This document shows, in pieces, positions 1 to 12,364 of a stretch of DNA of 64,000 nucleotides. The DNA is taken from positions 38,335,501 through 38,399,500 of the forward strand of contig JAYKKI010000013.1 in assembly GCA_039881145.1 (NCBI GenBank), written 5' to 3'. Numbering within the stretch: position 1 is the first letter of the stretch; each line of letters starts with the position of its first letter. The notes under the pieces are model-generated. The model saw only the letters and a list, made by a program, of their open reading frames with translations, was not told the DNA's origin and searched no databases. The translations under genes were made by a program, and so were the position numbers. Source of the DNA: Druceiella hillmani. Lineage: Eukaryota > Arthropoda > Insecta > Lepidoptera > Hepialidae.

Positions 1-1819
1 TTTAAAAAATCTAAATAAAAAAATCTGTCATCACAACATATTTAAAAAAGCTAAATAAAAAATGAGTCATTGGTTATAAAACCTAAAGTGTTTTCGGGAA
101 ATTCATGATATTTAATGTACATAAAAACGTGTTAAGCAAAATGTTTTCAAACTGAGCAGTAAAATTAATATTTGCAAATAGTTTCATAAAATCCTACTAG
201 GTACACTTAAATGTTTAAGTTTTACTACATACTTAAACGTGCATAGAACCATAGTTCTACTCGTACTTGATAGGTTTATTTCTCTGCTTATGGGTAAATG
301 TAGCATTATTAATATACCATTATCAATAAACAAGAGTTTATGACGAATTATCGTCTATTATTATAGTAAGATAATCAATAAATTCTTCCGAAAGTTACGA
401 GAAAATATAAAAATATGCTTGTAGATATAAAACTCTTATTTAAGATGGGATAACATTTTTCAAACAGTTTTCGAATAAACGGAAAGAATGAATAAAACCC
501 GTCTGGTGTAATAAGTAAATATGAAATGACTGGATAACATTAAAAACAAAACTTTGGAACGAGTCCAGGTTTTTTTATGTATTTTAACCAAGGTATTTTT
601 TATTACGAGTGAAAAAATATAAGAACTTATATCAATGAGGAAAATTAGGGAGGAGTTCCAGAAATTCTTCTACGATTATCCATTTACATTGCCTCGATTA
701 AAGATGGCTTAATGTTTTAGCCGCAAAAAAAATTCAGTAACCTTCTATTTATTTTCTCTTTAATATTTACAATATGTTTTTATTTGCAACGTGAAATAAA
801 GAAAAGCTATATAAAACATCCTCGATTTTCCCCCAAGATAGATATGCGAAAATTGTTATGTGATATCTAATATAAGTACATATATTAATCAAATTTACGA
901 GGCACGTCTAACAAATAATATTCAAAAACGACGGAGTAACTTTTATCAAGTCTGTTGCTAATTTACCAACATCGTGCAAAAATGATTTACAACATTCATT
1001 AAAGGGAAAGCAACATATTCGTAATGAAAACTAACCCTGATAAGTCCGCGCAATTGTCTATGACCCAAAAAACTTATGAAACATAATTTTATTGATATTA
1101 TTAATTTACTATATATTGAATTTAATTTTACACTTCACATCATTCTTTCCATCATAAAATAGCTAATATATATTCGACTGTCCCGCAGAATTATAAGTCA
1201 ATCTATCCGTGTGTATATATCTGTTACAACTTTACAGTTGTTTTAATTTTAGGCCTGTATGAACGAAATTTTGCAATTAAGGTCTCATACCCATGTCCGT
1301 AGTCAAATATTTTTAAATTCTTTTCTTGTACGTATCATCTTGTGCGCTTATCAATATAGGTGCTCATGTAAGTATTTAGGCGCATGTGTATTTTTGTTAA
1401 TTGCACAATTTATTGCAATATTTATAGTCTCACTAGTGTCTTAGTTGGCTGTAAAAGATCGTTCTCGTCTAATAAGGTAACAATACATACCAATTATGTA
1501 AATAATTGGATTAGGTTAGAATAATTTGATTATTTATCAATTCATAAATTCTCAGGTTATCTGAAAAAAAATTCCTTCTAACTCTCCATCGTCCCCCCAC
1601 CCCAGGATTTACTCCACTTTTTACTTTTCATCATTCTTACTTTTTACTTTAATCTTGTCAGTGGATATAACAATTTGTGTGTCTTAATTTTCTTTTTGCC
1701 TATATTTATGTTTTTGAAATACTTGTTCTTGCCATTATATGAGCATATACACATATAAAATTACTACAGTACAAACAAAAACTGAAAAAACTTATAACGT
1801 AGATCAGTTTTAATTTGAC

Positions 1820-1824
<5 letters not shown>
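1..1824. other. AT-rich DNA without a recognised gene
   Basis: I see no family match on either strand. A 61-codon plus-strand open run at 1259-1444 has no motif and is expected by chance. A cytosine-rich patch at 1592-1604 is the only compositional break. Confidence 0.6.

Positions 1825-1872
<48 letters not shown>
1825..1872. repeat. (TA)n microsatellite
   Basis: An almost uninterrupted run of alternating t and a, the first of about ten such tracts in the window. Confidence 0.97.
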
Positions 1873-1875
<3 letters not shown>

Positions 1876-2504
1876 CCAACTTGTAGAACACGGGAAACCT
1901 ATTGAAATGAAATGGAATAGAGAGAAGATATGGTGAGCATGGTCCCAAAAGTCAACGATCTCATAAATTAGCTGAGATATACTGAAATTTGTAAATAAAT
2001 TAACAATTCATTGAGTAGAACATCATTATAATGAAATCAAAGTTCAATTAATCACTTTCATTTTTAATCTGCCAATCAGAAATATTAAACTTCAAAGTGC
2101 GTGCATATGATACCCTATACAAAATATGTCTGAAAAATAATGGTATCCTAGAAACTAATACATCTATCGGACAAGACAGGTACCACGTTTTTTTCTTCAA
2201 CGTCGCATTCTTCATTTCTGTAAAATACATCAACTCTTCAAACTGGTGTGCAGTATCCTTCTTCTTCTCCTGTCTTTTGAATGACGTTAGCAAAAGCTAA
2301 GCGTGAGTAGAACCCGCACTATGAGAATTTCATACACGTTTAGGCACCTATTAACATTTAAGAGTACATAGCATTTTTGTTAAACTATTTTTAAATTTAT
2401 TTTATTTTACATTAACAAAATGAATATCTAGTCGTATTTCTTATCTAATAAAGAATTATGTATAATGTTTTAAAATAGCATTGCTGTAAATGTGCTGTTG
2501 CATA

Positions 2505-3677
2505 TACGAGGGGCGGCTGAAAAGTTTTGAGCCTAAGTATCTTTAAGTATTACTAATGACTCGCGTAACATATCACTAATTGCGGGTATCCTAAGAAATA
2601 TAAATGTCAGGTTTCATGTCATTAGCATTATTACTCTTTTATTAAAGGAACCATAAACGTCACCATGGCAGAGTCATCCGCACTTTACACGAAATTGGAG
2701 TACAGAGCTGTAATAAAATTCCTTGCGAAGAAGAACAAAACGCCGACGGAAATATTTGCAGAGATGTCAGCAGTTTATGGGAAGTCTGCATCTTCATTCG
2801 CGACCATTAAGCGTTGGAGCCGAGAATTAAAATTCGGCAGGGAGTCCTCGAATATGATCCGAGGTCGGGAGACCCAAACGCCGCCCTTACCGAAGAAAAT
2901 ATTGAAAAAGTAAAAAAACTTGTTCTCGAAGTTCGACGAATTAAGCTGTGGCAGATAGCTGAATCCATGGGCATTAGCAAGCAACAAAAAGGTGTGTGTG
3001 CGGTTGGTGCCAAAAATGCTCACGTCGCTCGACAAGCAGCGTCGAGTCACAACTTCGCAGGAGTTATGGATCTTTGGCGATAATCTTGACGATGTTTTTT
3101 CTCGTCTTGTCAATGTTGATGAAACATGAAAAAGTCGCCACGGAAGTTCAAAATGGAAAAATTGGCGCCCAAGCTCATGGCCATTGTTTTTTGGGATTGT
3201 GAATTTTATTCATCGACTGCCTTCCTAAAAATACTGTAATGAACGAAGACTATTACACCGCCTTGTTGAAAAAAGTGCGTCAAGTGTTTGTCGAGAAAAA
3301 AAGACGCAAACTGGCGAAAGGAGTCTTGTTTTTTCAAGACAATGCGCTCGTCCACACTGCGTGAGTTACAAGGCGTGCCCTCGCTGAGACAGGATTTGAA
3401 GAAATCAACCACCCACGACCATAGAGTTCAGACCTGGCCTCTAGCGATTATTTCCTCTTTTCAAATTTAAAAAAAAAACCTCCGAGGAGGGAGATTTTTC
3501 AGTGCTGAAGAAATGAAGACAGCCGTAAACGAACATTTCGAAAACAAATCCGGCGAAAATTTTTGACCGGGTTAAAAGCCCTTTTTAATTAATATAAGAA
3601 GTGTATTGAAGTAGAAGGAGATTAAATTGAAAAATAAATTTTTTAAACATTTCTATCAGCATTTTTAATACCTCGTA
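2505..3677 (+). mobile_element. Decayed mariner-type transposon
   Basis: The left end reads ta then cgaggggcggctgaaaag, a terminal motif typical of insect mariner elements. The right end is worn but closes with cctcg followed by ta at 3671-3677, the inverse of the left tip and the TA target dinucleotide expected for this superfamily. The 1173-bp span fits the usual 1.2-1.3 kb of a full-length mariner. It encloses a broken transposase in the same orientation. The element is dead: frameshifts and stops interrupt the enzyme, and the right inverted repeat is diverged. Confidence 0.88.
2665..3637 (+). pseudogene. Mariner transposase pseudogene
   Basis: In life this enzyme cuts and pastes the mariner element at TA sites. 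The start is the ATG at 2665 in a good context (caccATGg). The first ~70 codons form the helix-turn-helix DNA-binding region (FATIKRWSRELKFG). The frame then shifts near 2850 into TEENIEKVKKLVLEVRR and LWQIAESMGIS, the second binding motif. The three catalytic aspartates of the family can still be placed: VDET at about 3118, FFQDNALVH at about 3338, and SSDYFLF at about 3446, the last in another frame. The C-terminus KCIEVEGD-(stop)-IEK ends at 3637, as in other mariners. At least three frameshifts plus in-frame stops (for example after VDET) mean it cannot make protein. The family is confident; the subfamily is not resolved. Confidence 0.9.
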
Positions 3678-3729
3678 TGTACAGTGAATGTATTTGTTCA
3701 GAAATAACATTTCGAATTTTACACCAAAA

Positions 3730-3879
3730 CTAAACATAATATTCAACATCAATATACAATCCGTTATCCTGTTCACTCGCAAGATTTGAAAAGTTACGGA
3801 CAATATCACTAATACGCTCCAAACATTCATTAACCGATGTTTCATTATAAGATAGCCAGAAGTAATCTCTAACGATGAT
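3730..3879 (-). other. Short open stretch with coding-like composition
   Basis: Reading leftward from 3879, 49 codons are open, including VNECLERISDIVRNFSNLAS, ending at a TAG at 3730. There is no ATG at the start and I recognise no family. It lies just outside the right end of the mariner relic. A longer overlapping minus-strand frame (3585-3896) runs into the mariner tail and is probably a shadow. Confidence 0.15.
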
Positions 3880-5070
3880 TTATGGGCCATTATCAAGAAA
3901 AATTAGTGCGGTGAATGGTTTTTTTGCAAAAGAGGTTGAGTTGGACTACGTTTGCGTTGAGGAAAAGAGTTGGAGACAATGAGAAGACTGCGCCGGGGCG
4001 ACCGAGCACTAGGTTGCCAGGGAGAGTGAGGTTATTAGTCAAAATTAATTACACAAGATAGCAATGAAAGCTCCGGAAGGTTACAAAAAAAACAGATCTT
4101 TTGGCGAAATCTCATGGAAAATTCGTAATCCCAAGAAAGATATGAAACGTAACTGAATAATTATGGCCAAAATAATAAAGTAGATGTTTTTAAAATTATT
4201 ATTAATCATTTATCATGATTTCTTGGTTCAAAGGCTGAAAATTTACGTTAACCTTTTCTTTTTAAGAGTTAACAAAGAAATGTTTAGTATCACAAAAAAT
4301 ATATAATGAATACCCGCATTATATTTTCAGACGTTAGAGGGTTAATGGAGCGTAGAAATTAATCCGCCTCGGTAATATTGTACGTTCTCGTGACGAACTG
4401 TTGTATCATTTAATGGGTTTTAAATCTTTGTTCATTAAACTTAACTGTTTGACGAGTCGTGTTTATTTTATGTATTGCGCGCTTTATATTATGCTTTCTT
4501 CAATATTAAAGTTTGCTATATGAGGATAATGTCAAATGAAAGACAAAGTCCGTATTTTATCAATTAATTTCTCCTAAATATACAAGTAAAATGAAAACAA
4601 AGAAAAATTTAGAATGTTCAGACTTGAAACAGGGTGACCTTATTTTTTCATCCCTGAGACTCTACCTCTATTATAACTCTAACTTCACTACTATACTCTA
4701 ACTCTATTTATAGCGTAAAATATAACTATAAAAAAGGATAACTATAGAAAAGGATTATTCCCAAGGGGGATTATTCCCCCTTTCTTTTTAATAAAAAGCT
4801 TTTTATTTGTATACCAGTTTAATTCAATTGACTCAGCGAGTGACATAAACTTCCGTTATTAAAATCATGAAATATTCGTCGGTTAACTATAAATTTGTTT
4901 TACTGCTAAATTTTTCAAAAAATTCTATAAATTTTAGTTTCCAATTTGAAAGTTACGGTATAAAAAAGAGAGCTTAGCTTTCGGTTACATCATTGTTGGG
5001 AAAACATGTTTAACGAAATGCGTGAAGTATCTTTACAGCAAAATTTCGACTTGTGCGGAATTGTAGAATA
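3880..5070. other. AT-rich DNA without a recognised gene
   Basis: No gene is seen. There is a GC-richer patch at about 3985-4035 and a small perfect hairpin at 4763-4782 (aaggggg / ccccctt around attatt). Confidence 0.55.
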
Positions 5071-5425
5071 TGATTATCATCCTTATCATCAGCCTGTGGT
5101 TATCCACTTCAAGACATAGTACTTTTTCAAGGCACGCCTCCATACACTGTCCTCCGATATATGCTTCTAGCCACTTCCCGCCGACTCCTTTCGGCCAGTA
5201 GTCTATTTTGCCGTAGGGCCTCCCACACTGCGTTTTCACATTCGTAGTCTACAGTCAAAAATCCATCTACCCCATCGGTTTTTGGTTCTTTAGCAAAAAT
5301 GGTCTGGCTTTTGCCACCTCAGTTAGCTGTTAAAAACAATGTCGACTACTCTGGTTCTCTGTCGGTTTTCTTTATTTTATCCTTCAGAGACACTCTGAAC
5401 ATGATTCTTTCTATAGCCTGCTGAT
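5071..5425 (-). pseudogene. RTE-type non-LTR retrotransposon, 3' end of ORF2
   Basis: On the minus strand the frames hold, in order, QQAIERIMFRVSLKDKI, then KNRWGRWIF, KRSVGGP and finally WRRALKKYYVLKWITTG. This matches the C-terminal part of the RTE/'craniofacial development protein 2-like' polyprotein, whose consensus order is Q-RAMER-ML-VS-DRI, RW-R-VLEW, KRSVGRP, then a W-EAY-QQWT tail. The sequence ends at 5071 in a degenerate gctgatgataaggatgat tract, the kind of TGA/GAT tail with which these elements terminate. Stops and frameshifts abound, and the reverse transcriptase and endonuclease domains are absent, as expected of a 5'-truncated dead insertion. Confidence 0.82.
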
Positions 5426-7539
5426 CTGCATTTCAGATTTCGATTCTGCAATACAGATAACACTACCTTTTTACAAAACTAATGTACTAATTACCGTTAA
5501 AGCGCGACGTTAGTCTAACTATCGCAGTTCATCGCAAGATGTTGTTTTCATTATTTGGCACTATTCATGCCATCATGAAGGGAAAAGAAATATAATGTAC
5601 TAAATATTTGAAACAATTTCGGGATTTAAAAATAAATTGTAAAAAATGGGCCGTTTTTAAAATTGCTTGTACGTCATTTTCCTTTCGTTTGTATGCGTAT
5701 TAGAATAAACTACTAAAGTAGATTTTAATAAAGTTTCCAATATTATATATTTTATAGTATTAAAAATAGAATCTTGCTATTTTCTTATTATTGAAAATTT
5801 GATGTTGATGAATTAACGAACAATAACTGTCTTTCAATTATTTAAGGTAAAATTTACTAACCTTCATATAGGGAAAAAAGCATAGCCTACTGGCGAAAAT
5901 TTAATTGGTCAAAATTGTAAGAGTAATCCGTCTTTTTTAATAAAATAAATGTTATTTACAAATTTACGATATATGTATTTAATGACGTTTTCAAGATTAA
6001 AATTAAATGCGTCTTACATTTCGAAACCGGGGTGCCACGCCTCAAGTTGCAAAAAACCTTGATCAGGAAAAAATTAATGATTTGAAAAGTATTAACGATT
6101 TATATAGGATTGATATTATGTTCAATTGGTTATTAAATAAAGCATATTTTATTAGTAATGCCTTGACGTCATCGGCTGATACAATTATACTGAAAAATTT
6201 ATTCACGAAAATGTGCAGAGTAATGCAAATTAATTTAGTATAGCTTCAGCTTTATTTGTAGGAGCATCACGATTAAGATGTAATTTATTATCAAATATAA
6301 AAGAATCTTAATAAATGTTGAATGTTGTTGTTAATAGAAAGGAAGATCTCGAGTCAAAGGATCAAAGTATTCGGCGGGAGTGCCTGAAAATAAACTAGGG
6401 TCTGACACAATTCTTCCTTGCTATTTATACATACTTATGTATTCTAAGTCGTCAATCTAATGATCTATGCTTAGAGCCCTTATTGACCATTTTTTACATT
6501 GTTTTTGAATAAATTACAATTTAATCCACTTGCTTAAAATTTAATTTTCTTTGCTCATTCAAATTGTATTCTGTTCAGTAAAAAAATATATTACAAACAA
6601 TTAGATATTAGCCGTTTAATAGAATTTCTCCCGAAATTATTAATCTAATATATCTTTTCCTCATTTATCTTTACGTTACTAATTTTTTCCATTTCATGTT
6701 TTAATACAGAATATTTACTTTTTCAATAAACCAATAAATTATGTTAGTGAAATATATGGTTAGTAAAGGGATTAAGCCCCAAATTGAGAAAAAAATATTA
6801 TAAACATACTGCATGATAATTTCTAACTAGAACAAGGTATAAAAATAAATAAACTTAATGTTGATTGTATACGGTTCTGTTAAGAAGAATTACTTCGTAA
6901 AATAGTCGTAACACTTCAAGATTATATTTAAAGTGGATAAGGCTGACAACCGACCGTCAGTAATCTATAGAGTATTAATTAAATTTAGAATTGCAAAAGT
7001 GGAGAGGAAAATTATAATCGCCCATAGTCAAGATAAAGAATAAAAGATATTAACCATTAAATAGAGAAAGAAAACTAATTTCTTTGAAACACAATTACGA
7101 AATAATGTTCTCTAATACAAGGAAAATATTCACTGTATAAGAATTTTCCGAGAAATAAATGTAAAAAGTCTATAAATTGGGCTTCGCTCTAACGATGAAT
7201 ACATTGCGCAATCAGAATAATCTAAAGATAATTCTCGTACGCATATGCTCATTTTTATTGCGCCATTTGTTAGAAATTGTTTTAGGACATTCGTATGAAA
7301 ATTAATTTTCTAATAATTGGGGAAAATTTATCAAATTATTATAATGGTGGTCGAATCGCAAAAAGCAATGAGCTTTATTTTTCGTTATCGTTTTTCTTAA
7401 TTAAATCTTGTCGCTTTTGAAAATATACTGTGAAAGTCACAATTTAATTACAATATTATCTCTTCGCTTCTTTCATATAAACAAGGGTAGTTCACATAAA
7501 TAACTTGTTTTCATATACACAACGACATATTTCATATCA
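5426..7539. other. AT-rich DNA without a recognised gene
   Basis: Nothing recognisable is seen on either strand. An open run at 6007-6243 (+) has no motif. Confidence 0.55.
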
Positions 7540-8010
7540 TGTACCTGATTATACTGATTGTCTTGCAGGGAACATCCCTTTTAAAACGATCAAATTATTG
7601 AAAATGATCTTAACTATCAATTTCAACAAAAAGACACCGATTATTGCCCTTTCTAATACAACTATTATTTGTGCATGTGATTATTCAATTGTTTTCAAAG
7701 GTTATTGCAGCGAATAAAAAAAAATTTCTGTTTAATCATAATCTTGAGATTTCTTGGTTTAAAGAGTCAATGCTATAACGAAACGATACCACATGATGCT
7801 CGTGATTAATTTTCTTGTCTTGTAGGGCCTATAAGGGTGCTTTGATATCATTGTTGATAGAAAGGCATTATTTTACTATTTTAATCTATTTGTGTCGATA
7901 AAAAAGACACCATCTCAAAATTTAATTGTGCATGTTGATTACTGTCATCGTCTTACAGCGGGTGTAATGGAAAATTGATATCGACATAAATAAAAAGACA
8001 CCGATTCTCA
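7540..8010. repeat. Very degenerate repeat with two recurring motifs
   Basis: The motif gtctt(g/a)(c/t)ag(g/c)g recurs near 7559, 7817 and 7953, each followed downstream by aaaaagacacc near 7629, 7903 and 7993. Spacings of about 257 and 136 suggest an old tandem array with a unit of about 130 bp. Confidence 0.4.
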
Positions 8011-8149
8011 ATTTATTCACCATGACCTTACTTTATTTTTTTTATATACGCAACGATAAATAATCAATGATATAATCAAAGATAACGATAAAGATATAAT
8101 CAATGGTAACAACTCACATTATACCAGTGATTGCTTTGATTGCATTACA

Positions 8150-8750
8150 AGGAGTAAAGTCCCATCTTGCAGAAGGGCACAACTCACGTTTTTTTATATA
8201 CTAAATTAAATTTCTAAATATTTCACTTAATGATGTAAGGCAGAAAAGAATACAAAAATGCCTTAAAATAATCTATCATTGCTTTAATTATAAGTACATT
8301 TATTTTATTAGTTATACTTTTCTCTAGTAATTCATGGTTATATAAAAAATTAAGTAATAATCCCATCTTACGTGGGGGTGCAAATTATGTTTTCATATAC
8401 AGGAAACTTCTGAATACTTCACTAAATGATATGAGTCACTTAAAAGAGAATACAAAAATGCGTTAAAATAATCTATCGTGGCATTAATTACAATGATACT
8501 TATTTTATTAGTTACACTTTTTTCTAGTATTTTATGGTTATATAAAACATTAGGTAATAATCCCATCTCACGTGGAGGTGCAAATCACGTTTTCAAATAC
8601 AGGAAATTTCTAAATACTTCGCTAAGTGATATAAGTCACTTAAAAGAGAATACAAAAATGCATTAAAATAATCTATCGTAACATTATTTACAATGATAAT
8701 TATTTCATTAACTATATTTTTATCTAGTGTTTCACGGTTATGTTTAAAAA
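8150..8750. repeat. 200-bp tandem repeat, about 3 copies
   Basis: The word tacaaaaatgc falls at 8251, 8451 and 8651, exactly 200 bp apart. The surrounding sequence (cccatctyacgtggrggtgcaaat, then aataatctatc, then tagttayactttt) repeats with it. Copies 2 and 3 are most alike; copy 1 is more diverged. The short open frames inside (for example at 8478-8666) come from the repeat and are not genes. Confidence 0.9.
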
Positions 8751-9082
8751 TAAGAACAGAAAGCAGTACAAGATAAACGGGAATGAAACATTCGGAAAAA
8801 AACGTTGACTTGCAATAAATATATTTGTAGTGACGACGGGTCGCTTTTTTCAACCCTTAACGAAAAATGGACGAGGATTACGGGGTTGATCCATCGTTTT
8901 GTCTGAATACTCGTGTATTTCCCCTGGCTATATAACGGATTACTTCGATTTCGATAAGCTTTTTTGTGTATACCCGAAAATAACTTCTCTGCATCGAATA
9001 GTTGAACACCGTCACCTGATCTAAATAAAGTGGTTTTGTTATAAAATAGCATTTTAACCATATTCTCATTTGCTATTTTCAA
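8744..9082 (-). CDS. Unassigned 112-codon open frame, doubtful
   Basis: This is one of the longest open frames in the window, starting at a TTG; the first ATG comes several codons later (NENMVKMLFYNK). A second minus-strand frame (8878-9069) is also open over the same bases. I recognise no domain. The run is rather polar (FRSGDGVQLFDAEKLFSGIH) and less AT-biased than the flanks, which is mildly unusual. It begins where the 200-bp repeat ends. It could be a transposon relic or chance. Confidence 0.15.
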   Translation of the reverse strand: MKIANENMVKMLFYNKTTLFRSGDGVQLFDAEKLFSGIHKKAYRNRSNPLYSQGKYTSIQTKRWINPVILVHFSLRVEKSDPSSLQIYLLQVNVFFRMFHSRLSCTAFCSYF

Positions 9083-9147
9083 TGAATTGTATTATAGTTT
9101 ATGAAACAATATTTTCCTTAAATATATCACTATATATATATCACTAT

Positions 9148-9176
9148 ATTGAATTAATAGGTATCATTAATTCAAT
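9148..9176. repeat. Small perfect inverted repeat
   Basis: Arms attgaattaat and attaattcaat (11 bp each) flank a 7-nt loop. No run of T follows that would make it a terminator-like signal. Confidence 0.8.
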
Positions 9177-10225
9177 TTGCCTTTATATATTAGTATATGT
9201 AAAGATATGTTATTTGTACATAAGTTTTACTGTGTACTTTAGACACATTTTTACCGATATGTCAATCTTAATTTAAGACTAGTCTAATTTATATTTAAAC
9301 CTTTCTGGCAAAATGTTTACCAAAAGATTTTATAAATTTAGATAAGATATAGTTTTATTGTCTCCGAGCCTAGCTAAAAGTAATTAATTATTCATATCAT
9401 TTCATAAAAAGTAGATTTTTTTATAATTTTTATAATACACTAGCTCCATGTATAACAATATACATTGATAAAAACTATTTAACGGAAAATATATTTTCTT
9501 ACCATACCTTTCACAAAGCAAACTCAAAGAACAAAATTCCGCTCGTATTTCGGTATAATGTTAAACGTAGCCAACCCTCTAAAGATAATTTCTACGAAAT
9601 AATCTAGAGAATAAATTCTACGAAATTTACTACGGTCACTTCGTAAATTTTTTCTCTAACCCGAGGGTGAGAAGTCAAAGGGCTCGTCAGAGCAAATTCA
9701 ATTTTCAATTATTTACATAACTCCCGACCGCCGCTCCTACAGTCAAGTGTTTAATTAGTATCTGAGAAAGTTATTTTCGGAAAGCAATTCGGTGTCGATA
9801 ACGATGGACGGGGTTCTTTGAGAGTCGATTTCAATTAAGATATCATCATTTTTGACTCTAAATTTTTAGATCAAATAATTTTATTACGGATTCTTGACCT
9901 ACCTTTTCGATCGTTTTGATATTTAAAATATACGAGAGAAAGCTGAAAATATAAACCGTTCTATCTCAGTTGCTATTCAGCAAAAGAAAGCCTATTACGA
10001 GGTAGCGTGCGGTAGTCGTTAGACAAGTTTAGGCTTAGTATGTACATATATGAACTACAGTTTCCTTAATTTCTTGCTTGATAAATGAACATTTAATGAG
10101 TATCCTTAGACATTAACGTTAAATTTTGGCGAATATAATTGTAGACAGACTAGGTTAGGAAGACTATGCATGTAGCTCAACTCAAAGACACATATGGCTG
10201 CATGACATGACATTGATCATATATA

Positions 10226-10299
10226 GATGGACAATATGTAATACATCACTGTGGACATTAGCCACAGTGAAGTACTAAGTATTGTAGGTATTGTCCATC
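10226..10299. repeat. 74-nt imperfect hairpin
   Basis: The outer arms gatggacaata / tattgtccatc and inner arms cactgtgg / ccacagtg pair around a short loop (acatta). Between them gtaatac partly pairs with gtattg-type sequence and a bulge. Size and shape resemble a microRNA precursor, but a short mobile inverted-repeat element would look the same. Confidence 0.65.
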
Positions 10300-12190
10300 C
10301 ACGATTCAGAAAAGTAATATAACGTAAGAAAACTTATGAACTTCATTATTAACAATAATTTAAGGAAATTTCTGAATTACACAAAACAAACTTTTGAATA
10401 AATTTTAATCTATTGTTGGAGCTTGTTAATGTTTAAATACCGTAATTATGTTGAATTTTACGGGTACTCAAAGAATACTCAATACATTTGGCGAATATAC
10501 GTAGTTAGAAGAAGATCTACTGCCGTGGATACGAAATTAAATGGAATACTCTATTTTCTGTAGCAAGATGCAGCGGGGCTGCTGGAGTTGAAGAAATTTC
10601 TGCCCTAATTTTGTGATTATTGTTTTTTTTTAAGAAAAAAGATTTAAGTACGTCAACCTTTCGATAACGAAAAGATGTTTTGGCTGTTTACTATTAAAAA
10701 TTGTCAAAAAAATTTAATCTCTGCTATGTTAACATACATATACTGATGAATTGAAAGGCAAAATTATTATCCTGAAAATATTGAACGACATATTGTAACA
10801 ACGGTTGCAATAACAATATCATCATTCATAATGTCCATTGTTATTATTTAACGAAGAAAACCGTTCATAAAAGTACAACAGAGTAAAACAAACAAAAGTA
10901 CAAAAGTAAAACACAAACAAGTCACCATTTCTTTAACATTCACAAAAGGAACAATAGAATTTTAGAACAATAGAATTTCAAGATATTTGAAACTATCTAT
11001 TTTTATTACGGATATGCAGGGCATACCTCCGATGGTTCTTTGTTCTCATGATAGGATATTCGACAATTTAAAGTTAAAAATAACCTGTTAAAGCAATCGA
11101 TCCCTTGTCGATGAGAAAACCTTAACGACAAAATCGAAAGACTGTGCAAGAAACTAAATTTATCCGCTTGTGCAGTTAAAATGTTACACCAGAAATTACA
11201 CGATTAGATCATCATAATTAATCATCAAATTTAACGAAGTGTAAAACTTACTTCGACCGATCATCTTGTCACAGAGATTTATCAAATATAAAGACTGGCT
11301 ATATATTATAAGGAGTTGTTATTAAAAATGTAAGTTTGACCAGCATAAGAATATGCACAAAATTATTAACAAAATAGTGAATGAAATTCCTTTAAATTGT
11401 AGAAAGGGCGGTTTATAACAATTTGTGGATTATTTGAAGACGCACAAATAGGAAATTTATTTAAATTGGTAGAAATTTTGTTGTAGAGGCATAAAAGAAA
11501 AAGAACATATAATGAGGTCACGGGTGAAAATATAGTATTTTAAACAGGGTAACGACTCTAAACAACTCTGAAGCTATACGAAAAGACTGCAAAATGAGAA
11601 AAAGCTATTTGACCATTACAGTCCACAGAATTTTTACGGAACTAAATAAGCTGATATGCAACAGAATTTCAAGGTCGATTATGTGTTTATGGAAAACATT
11701 GGAAAAAGCCTGCAAAAGAAGTACAGGAAATGTTTTATAAAACAAATAATCAAAAGATCGAATTTATTAAAGTTTGTACTTAAATGCACATTGGGGTGGA
11801 TCGTTTTATAACAACTTTTTTGTGGTATTTGTTTCTTTGGAAATGTATATAAATAAGTTTATTCTTGAAGTCTTCTTTAAAAGAAAACTATTTGTAAATT
11901 TAAATATATTTTAAATTTAATTAATTAACTCATTTAAAAAAAGCAGCAGAAAGTCCACTACATAATGAACATGTACTTTCTTGACCAGTTTCTTCAAATC
12001 AACCACAAAAAATATAACCCGATATCAGATATGATGACATTAAAAATATGTATTTTGTACCAACGGTAATCAATATACAGATCCTAATAAGGGGAACAGA
12101 CTGCTCTTTTAGATTATTTAATTTATTTTACCTCGTTTACTTTGTATAATTTTCCATTATTTTCGGATTTGCTAATATAATTATAAATAG

Positions 12191-12364
12191 ACAATTTTAC
12201 AACCTACAATCTATTGGGTATTTACTTATAATCCTTTTACAAAAGAAGCTTTTAAGCTTATCACGAACAATGCAACCCTTTCTCTCCAAACAATGAGACC
12301 GCCTATGATTCGATTCAGAACAATGGCATTATTTGGTGTAAGTACCTACGAGGCAGTAAAATGA
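12191..12364 (+). other. 57-codon open stretch, exon-like but unassigned
   Basis: After a TAG at 12188, the frame is open to a TGA at 12362. It includes NPFTKEAFKLITNN and MRPPMIRFRTMALFG, directly followed by ggtGTAAGTA, a strong splice-donor consensus at about 12337. No family is recognised and there is no ATG near the start. Runs of this length are common by chance here, so it is only a candidate exon relic. Confidence 0.15.

Larger units (their letters stand above)
9083..12190. other. AT-rich DNA without a recognised gene
   Basis: No gene is recognised. The two hairpins listed separately lie here, and a short direct repeat of (t/a)ttctacgaaat is seen around 9585-9640. Confidence 0.5.

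Noticed and set aside
2775..3113. Minus-strand open frames of 68 and 112 codons
   Set aside because: They are antisense shadows of the mariner transposase, which explains the plus strand fully.
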